Origin: Podochytrium sp. JEL0797
Lineage: Eukaryota; Chytridiomycota; Chytridiomycetes; Chytridiales; Chytriomycetaceae
Assembly (NCBI GenBank): GCA_027596195.1
Contig: JADGJG010000667.1
Coordinates: 1-14,484, forward strand
Direction of reading: 5' to 3'
DNA length: 14,484 nucleotides
In this document: positions 9,180-14,484 of the stretch, in pieces
How positions within the stretch are numbered: position 1 is the first letter of the stretch
Layout: each line of letters begins with the position of its first letter
Notes under the pieces: model-generated
What the model saw: only the letters and a program-made list of their open reading frames with translations
The model's database searches: none
What the model was told of the DNA's origin: nothing
Position numbers and translations under genes: made by a program

Positions 9180-9995
9180 TCATTTGCGCTTGCGCATTCC
9201 CGCAGCTTCCGTTGGATCCTCCTTCTCGCTCTCCTTCAATTTTTCACCAATCTTGGTTTCCGTCGCGGCAGGGGTAGCAGTGGTGGTGGACGCGGTTTTC
9301 TTTTCCGATGAGGCTTTGGTTTCTGGCATGGCTTTGACCATCACTTCGACCTGGGTCTTGAGGTTCTTGATGGTCGTCTTGTCACTGTCGGTCATGTCTT
9401 CGAGATGCAGAATGAGGTAAAGGTCTTTGACGCGACGGTAAATGACGCTGAGGAATGGAAAATAGTTTAGAGTTCGATCAAGACGCAACTCAAGAGAAAC
9501 TGCTTACATGGTCATAAACAAACTCATGAGAGAGAGATACATGTTTCTCTGTGAGTAAAACAGCTTCGACTTGAACTGTAGCTCCTCTACCAAAAAGAAA
9601 TGCAGAATTGAGCCCGCTTCCCTCGTTAACGCCAAAAATCGCTCTCTCGACTCACCCAACGGCGTCCCATGATGAAAATGCCCATCCTCATCATCTCTCC
9701 GATGCAACTCCGTATCCAACTTCTGCATGCGCATGAGGGTGTCGACAAACACCCCGCCAACTAGGAGAAACACGATGCGCGAGATCCAGACTACCGTTTC
9801 GTTCGTGAGGACTTTGTGGATCCAGTTCATGGCGGATTTGCGGGCGCGGATGGGGATGAATGTGAAGGGGATGAGGAGGATCAGGAACAGCGCGAGTTCG
9901 CCCACGAGCACGTAGTATGTGAGTTGGCTAATGGGGTGTGAGGACTCAGAATGCCTTGGTGAATGCGCGAGGCTCACTCACTTGAAAATAGACAT
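9180..9995 (-). CDS. BAP29/BAP31-family ER membrane protein
   Basis: BAP29/31 (yeast Yet) proteins are three-pass ER proteins involved in export and quality control of membrane cargo. Exons: 9995-9982, 9927-9656, 9586-9508, 9447-9180; the product is 210 aa. The first coding exon is only 14 nt (MSIF plus two bases of Asn). Membrane segments fall at about residues 8-30, 48-67 and 109-125. The family signature FYSQRNMYLSLMSLF matches human LFRAQRNLYIAGFSLLL. The cytosolic tail has a short amphipathic segment (DSDKTTIKNLKTQVEVMVKA), then Thr/Ala/Glu-rich sequence. It ends RKRK, which resembles a dibasic ER-retrieval signal. The tail is shorter than in human BAP31 (246 aa). Intron 9655-9587 (69 nt) is in frame without a stop; I call it an intron because removing it restores family spacing and both sites are canonical. 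Confidence 0.9.
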
Positions 9996-10131
9996 TGGGA
10001 AGGAGGGGGGGGGGTCGATTTTTTTCGACTGTTTTTTTTCGAGGTTCCTCCACGAAACGAAGGAGTCGTGAATGACACCCAAGGTCCACGTATTGGAAGA
10101 AATTTAAAACAGTTTTCTATATGGGATCGTT

Positions 10132-10144
10132 ATTCCGCGGGAAT
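10132..10144. promoter_or_regulatory. Palindrome ATTCC-GCG-GGAAT
   Basis: Perfect 5-bp arms flank GCG. The GCGGGAA half resembles an E2F-type core. It lies 137 nt upstream of the BAP31-like start codon. Function is inferred from symmetry only. Confidence 0.3.
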
Positions 10145-10171
10145 TGTGTGTGTGTTGGTGGGGAAAAATGA

Positions 10172-10185
10172 GGGGGGGGGGGGGG
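10172..10185 (+). repeat. G homopolymer, 14 nt
   Basis: An uninterrupted G run in the divergent promoter region; on the minus strand it is a C run. Its length may be unreliable in the assembly. Confidence 0.85.
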
Positions 10186-10342
10186 TGTGAACCGATGCAC
10201 TGAGCGTTTCGCAACGCGCTTGGATTTTGGACGCGGTGTGTGTTGATTTTTCTGCACATCGAAATCGCATGCTCCCTGGTCGCCTTCTATTAATTGGGTT
10301 GCTGATGATTAATTGGTGCATTTCGTATTGGCAATATTGGTG

Positions 10343-10367
10343 ATGAATGAAATGCGAGATCATTCAT
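10343..10367. repeat. Inverted repeat ATGAATGA / TCATTCAT, 9-nt loop
   Basis: Perfect 8-bp arms at 10343-10350 and 10360-10367. A second, overlapping pair, GCATTTC (10318-10324) and GAAATGC (10349-10355), lies beside it, so alternative hairpins or dimeric factor sites are possible. Confidence 0.6.
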
Positions 10368-10464
10368 GCGTTGAATGTGATTTCCCCTAGGATTTGTCTG
10401 CGCGTGGCCCTGGATCACCCCGTTGATAACGCCGAAATTGAAAAGTGAGCTGGCGCGATCACCA

Positions 10465-10474
10465 GTCACGTGAC
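10465..10474. promoter_or_regulatory. E-box palindrome GTCACGTGAC
   Basis: A perfect 10-bp palindrome with the CACGTG core (10467-10472) bound by bHLH factors. It lies about 75-80 nt upstream of the chitinase ATG, a plausible promoter position. Binding is inferred. Confidence 0.45.
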
Positions 10475-10487
10475 ACGATTTTTTTGT

Positions 10488-10513
10488 AATCTCCTTCTCG
10501 AAGGGTGGAGATT
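10488..10513 (+). repeat. Inverted repeat AATCTCC / GGAGATT before the chitinase start
   Basis: Perfect 7-bp arms with a 12-nt loop end 33 nt upstream of the ATG. If transcribed, it would form a 5'-UTR hairpin. Confidence 0.45.
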
Positions 10514-10546
10514 TCGAAACATCGAAAACGGCTTTTTTCCGCGAAA

Positions 10547-12277
10547 ATGAACCGACCGCCGACCCCCGAGAAGATTGATGTCGCCAAGACGAAGCGCAAT
10601 CGCTGCATCATCATCGTGATTGCTGTCGTGGTCATTGCGGCCATTGCCGGCGGGTTGATTGGATACTTTGTGAACAAGAAGTCGTCCTCGTCCAACAAGG
10701 ACTCCTCCTCGGGGACCAACTCGGGTGGGGGCAGCACCAGCAACAGTATGCCAATGGTGCACAACCAGCTGGTTGGTTACTTTGGCCAGAATGCGATCGG
10801 TTAGTGAAATTGGGCTTGTGTCTCGTGCTGATCCACTGACACACTTTCGCCGCACCCCTTCACCCCTTCCAGCCAACGGAGTCGACATTGTGAAGGGAAC
10901 CAATGGGCGCAATACCAGTGCGTCCAGCTACCAGGGAACCTTGGCCACGTACTGCAGCACTGGTTGGTGATCATGTGATATCTTTCGGCGCTCGTGCCCT
11001 TACTAATATTTGTTGCTCACGAAACAAACAGGCTACTACAACACCATCAACCTCGCCTTCCTTAATCTGTTTGGAGGCGGCAATGGCCACTTTGCTATCA
11101 CTTTTGGAAGCTTCAACGTCCCCAATTACGCAGGCGTCTACACTTACACCGGAAACGGACTCGAGAGCAACCCCCAATACGTCGTAAGTAGCACCCTGTC
11201 TCTCTGCTCATGGTACATCTGAGTCGCTCATTCGTGATTACGTTAGGTCCAAAACTTCATCAAAATTGGCCAGGACATTACGGCTTGCCAAGCCCAAGGG
11301 GTCAAAATCATTCTTTCCTTGGGAGGAGACAAGGTCTCTGCTTACCAGTTCGCTGCTGGAGACGGTGCCGCCTATGCAACTCTCTTTTACAACACGTTCC
11401 TTGAAGGCACTGCTGGTCCAGTTCGTCCTTTCGGCCCCGGTGTGGTTCTCGATGGCATTGAACTCGACGTTGAGAAAAATGACAACCCCGCCGTTTGGAC
11501 CGCTGAAATGATCAACTTTGTCACTAGTTTGAGAAAATTGAGTCCTTCGACCAAGTTGGCCAGTGAGTACCTACCGCTTTTATTTGTGCGCGCATGTGGA
11601 TTAACATATTTTCCTTCCAGTTGTCCCACAATGTTATCTGGGTCTCATTGGGAAAGATGAGAGTGTGGGGGACGTGATTGCGGCTGTTGGAAGCATCACG
11701 GATTATTTGATTGTGCAATATTACAACAATCCTCAGGTAGGCGGGAGTTTTTGGTTTTCGATTTGTACTCAAGTATGAGAGCTAATCCGATTGACAACAG
11801 TGCTCGTACCCCTTTGGATTCAACTTTGCGGCTTGGAAGCCCCTCTTCCCCGGTTCCATCATTGTTGGACTCGCTGGTGACTGGACCTCTGCGATTTCCG
11901 GTGGATTCTTGGCCCCGGGTCCGTTGCAAGCCGTGTACGACATGGTCGCCTCGGACCCCCAATTTGGTGGATTCAGTGTCTACGATGTGTCTTCGTCGAA
12001 CCCACCCGCCATGTCATGGGACGCTTCGGACTACGCGAACCCACCACCCACGCAGTATTCGCAAACCTTGAGAAACGTGTTGAACGGAAAGACGGTTGGG
12101 AGTGGGTTCCCGGCACAGGGACCGCAGCAGAGTAACATCAACTTGAGGAGCTCTTGTGGGGGTACGTGGGTGTATGCGAACCAGACATGTACTCTTCAAA
12201 AGTGTGACCCGACGCTGCCGAACCCGGGGTGTGGCGTGAATCAACAGTGTTTCACCTATTTGGCCAACACTTGTTGA
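10547..12277 (+). CDS. Membrane-anchored GH18 chitinase (class III-like)
   Basis: Predicted to hydrolyse beta-1,4-GlcNAc polymers outside the cell or in the secretory lumen. Exons: 10547-10799, 10873-10962, 11032-11183, 11247-11562, 11621-11736, 11801-12277; 467 aa. A basic N-terminus (KTKRNR) precedes a membrane helix at about 20-42, giving a type II anchor, then a Ser/Gly stalk at 46-66. The GH18 barrel starts at VGYFGQNAI (compare YWGQN of class III enzymes). It shows LAFLNLF, the SxGG motif SLGG (189-192), and the catalytic strand DGIELDVE with Asp239 and the acid Glu241. The canonical motif is DGxDxDxE, so the second Asp is Glu237 here. The tail, about residues 426-467, has six cysteines and could be a small disulfide-bonded or carbohydrate-binding module. 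The start is the first ATG in the open frame. A TACTAAT branch-point-like sequence lies in intron 10963-11031. Confidence 0.92.
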
Positions 12278-12446
12278 TTTTTGTGTTGGAAACACGGCTC
12301 GTCTTTTTTTTCATTTCTACTCTCGATGATAAAGTAAATTGCTTCGAAATATTCGTTATGCATTCAGAAGAATAATTTATAAGAATTAAAAGGATAAGAA
12401 AAACAAATCAAGAATATTCCGTATCTTCCCCATGTGTCTTTTTCCC
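12278..12446. other. Convergent 3' intergenic region, chitinase / PDE9-like
   Basis: A 169-nt A/T-rich gap between two stop codons, far richer in A/T than the flanking exons. It must hold both cleavage sites; A-rich patches such as AGAATAATTTATAAG occur but no exact AATAAA is seen on the plus strand. Confidence 0.5.
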
Positions 12447-14383
12447 TCAAGCCGCCGGTTTCGTCTCCAACATGCTCTTGTAATACTCGTGTGCCTTTTT
12501 GATGGGCTGAATCACAGGCTCGTCCATGTTGGGAAGCACTTTGCTCACCAACTCAAACAGCGGAATCATGACGAAACCAATAAACCCAACCTGCGCACTC
12601 GGCTTGGTCACTTTCTCGCGGTCCATAAATGGAGCCGTGGGCAAACCATCCTTCTTTTCCTTGTCACTCTGGCAAAAGAACTCTTCGAGCAAGTTGTCGA
12701 CCCATGGCTCCGACACGTGTTTGGGGCGGACTTCGTTCGAAATGTCGCTACACTTGATGATCATTTGCAACAACTAAAAATATAATCAGTAAAAAGTAAG
12801 GAAACACTAAAAGTAAAATTCACCAACCAATTGTCTCTGATTCGTGTCCTCAAAATTGAATTCGGCACTGAATCCCTTGAATTTGGCCAAAATCTCTCCA
12901 TGCTTGGCCATATCCGTTGCGAGAATGCAGTTGATGATTTGCTTGCGGCATTCTCTGTATTGCGCCTCTGGAAGAGTTCCGAGAACATTGAGTTTGGGGT
13001 CGCGGAAGAGGGTGAAGAGAACGGCTAAAAGTTATTTTGTGGTTCAATCGAACGAGTGAGTGGGACCGGTTGTGGTGAAAAAAGGGGACTACTGCTGGTA
13101 TTACCTGAGTGGTGGTTCTCGAGCGGTGAAATGTCGTTGTAAATGATGGTCAAGTCCGTGTTGGCGTTGATTTGGTACGCGTTGTTCATTCCTGGGTGGT
13201 CGAGATCGTGCTGTAATCGACAAGTCAGGGCAGAAATAGATAGAAGAAAGGAGCCTGGTCTCACCCCAATGGTTGCACAAATCAATGCAAGCTTCTCCAA
13301 CGGCGTCAATTTGGAAATCGTTCCCGTCACGTTCAAAATGCCATACATCTGTGGAAAATGATGAGCCCCAACTCTGACATACAGTGAAAGAGAGAAAGAG
13401 AAACACATACCATTTGAGTAACACAAAAGCAATGCTTAAAGTTGTGAAACGGGTTCGCATTGTACGTGACACTCACTCTCGCCAAAAAGCGTCTCACGAC
13501 ATCCCTCTCGATATGGAAAGTTTTGAACAACTCGAGCTCTTCAAACATGTTCTCCATCAACTCAATCAACTCAACCTCGTTGTAATCCCAGATATTGAAG
13601 GTCGGATGTTTGAGGTGTTCCGTGACGGAAGCGCTGAACACGGGACGAGGGGTCGCCATGATCTTTTCAACCGTTTCCTTGTCGTATATGCTGGCACGGA
13701 GCATGGAGAGGGGTGGGGTTGGGTCGGAATACGGTTTTTTCGTCTATATTTTTTGTTTTGGAGAGTGAGTCAAACGGTATTCCTCGTATTGGCCCGCGCG
13801 TCCTTTACCTGCGCTTGTGGCGTTTGCTTCACCGCAGCAGGTGCATGACTTCCGGCATCCGCGGCTCCACTCGCTATCGGCGCGTTGGCCATTTTCTTGC
13901 CCATTTCCTGCACGTCCTTTTTGAGGCCCGTCACGTCGCTCAACACTTGCGTGGTTGCTTTGATGGTGGCCATCAGTTTCTTGGTCTCCACGGAGGGTTC
14001 GGAAGATGGTTTTGGAACTGTAATAAAAAAAAAAGGCCGTTAAAGATGTGTTGAGCTGGGCCAGAAAAAACGCGTTGTAACACGCACGACTCGGTTCTCC
14101 CTATTTATATAACTTTTAAAAAATGCTTACCCATTTTGACTTGAAGCGAGTACGGCTCGCCCGCCGAATTCTTTGGAATATTCGGTCCAATCGGAACCAA
14201 CGAGTTTCTCGCCGTATACAACTTCAACACGGCGTTACACGATTCAGAACCCTTGTCCGAGATTTCGGCCGCTGAGCAAAGAACCGATTTGATTTCTTGG
14301 AGTGTGTGGTTGGGTCGGATCCGGATGGATTCCACTTTGGACCCATTGTTGACTTTGATGTAGATTTGGGTCACGATGGGCAT
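12447..14383 (-). CDS. PDE9-like 3',5'-cyclic nucleotide phosphodiesterase
   Basis: Class I phosphodiesterase, closest by eye to human PDE9A (cGMP-specific). Exons: 14383-14131, 14017-13809, 13743-13411, 13348-13265, 13210-13105, 13024-12828, 12773-12447; all GT-AG, 502 aa. Residues 1-84 match the PDE9A N-terminal domain ([15 protein letters not shown] versus MPANSERTPYKV). A Lys/Ala-rich helical linker follows, then the catalytic domain from about 190. Metal and substrate residues are all present: His254 and His258 (PFHNFKHCF), His294-Asp295 (HDLDHPG), Asp404 ([10 protein letters not shown]) and the invariant Gln455 (AQVGFI). From recalled PDE9A2 numbering (His252, His256, His292, Asp293, Asp402, Gln453) the offset is a constant 2, which supports every splice in between. 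PDE9A Tyr424 corresponds to Phe426 here, the residue usual in most other PDE families. cGMP preference is inferred. No membrane segment is seen. Confidence 0.94.
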
Positions 14384-14484
14384 CTTTTTGTTTCTTTTTT
14401 GGTGGTTGTGTGGGTTCGAGACTGTTTGGCGTGGTTGACGGTTTCGTTTTTGTTTTTTTCGAGCGCGTTGGTGGGTGTGGGTGT
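14384..14484 (-). other. 5' flank of the PDE9-like gene
   Basis: The remaining 101 nt are C/A-rich on the minus strand and hold no recognisable exon or TATA box. They probably contain the 5'-UTR and part of the promoter. Confidence 0.35.

Larger units (their letters stand above)
9996..10546. promoter_or_regulatory. Divergent promoter region, BAP31-like / chitinase
   Basis: This 551-nt gap separates opposite start codons and I see no gene in it. It holds a 14-G run, several short palindromes and inverted repeats listed separately, two ATTAATTGG direct repeats (10289-10297 and 10308-10316), and an AAATTTAAAAC A/T-rich patch near 10100. No clear TATA box is positioned for either gene. Confidence 0.55.

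Noticed and set aside
1..14484. tRNA, rRNA, CRISPR arrays, transposons, operon-style ribosome sites
   Set aside because: None seen by eye; spliced eukaryotic genes fill the window, and the only repeats are short homopolymers, one 21-nt tandem and small palindromes.

Overview
This is a gene-dense, intron-rich nuclear fragment from a flagellated eukaryote. All but one of the introns I could place are GT-AG, and they run from about 50 to 125 nt. One VPS15 intron lacks a usable AG. The gene set is an axonemal outer-dynein-arm docking factor, UPF2, a PDE9-type cGMP phosphodiesterase with a human-like N-terminal domain, a BAP29/31 protein, VPS15 and a membrane-anchored GH18 chitinase. Cilium plus chitin metabolism plus these families would fit a zoosporic (chytrid-like) fungus or a neighbouring opisthokont protist; this placement is inference, not a sequence match.

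Layout. 202-2044 (+): HEAT-repeat and linker part of VPS15; the kinase end lies upstream of the window and no WD40 part follows. 2485-1811 (-): small two-exon gene I do not recognise, antisense to the VPS15 3' end. 2802-5062 (+): ODAD3/CCDC151 in nine exons. 5117-8952 (+): UPF2 in eight exons, only 54 nt after the ODAD3 stop. 9995-9180 (-): BAP29/31-like ER protein in four exons, convergent with UPF2. 9996-10546: divergent promoter region with several palindromes. 10547-12277 (+): chitinase in six exons. 14383-12447 (-): PDE9-like phosphodiesterase in seven exons, convergent with the chitinase. All exon models were joined by hand from splice sites, reading phase and recalled family conservation. 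They close without frame conflict except at one VPS15 junction.

The genes do not form a pathway. The possible functional link is local: the unknown minus-strand gene is divergent from the ciliary gene ODAD3. Sequence-level patterns that cut across genes are the most unusual content: a C-rich to G-rich drift inside most exons, a recurrent sense-oriented CGCGTTT motif in introns, and complementary C21 and G21 tracts flanking a VPS15 exon.
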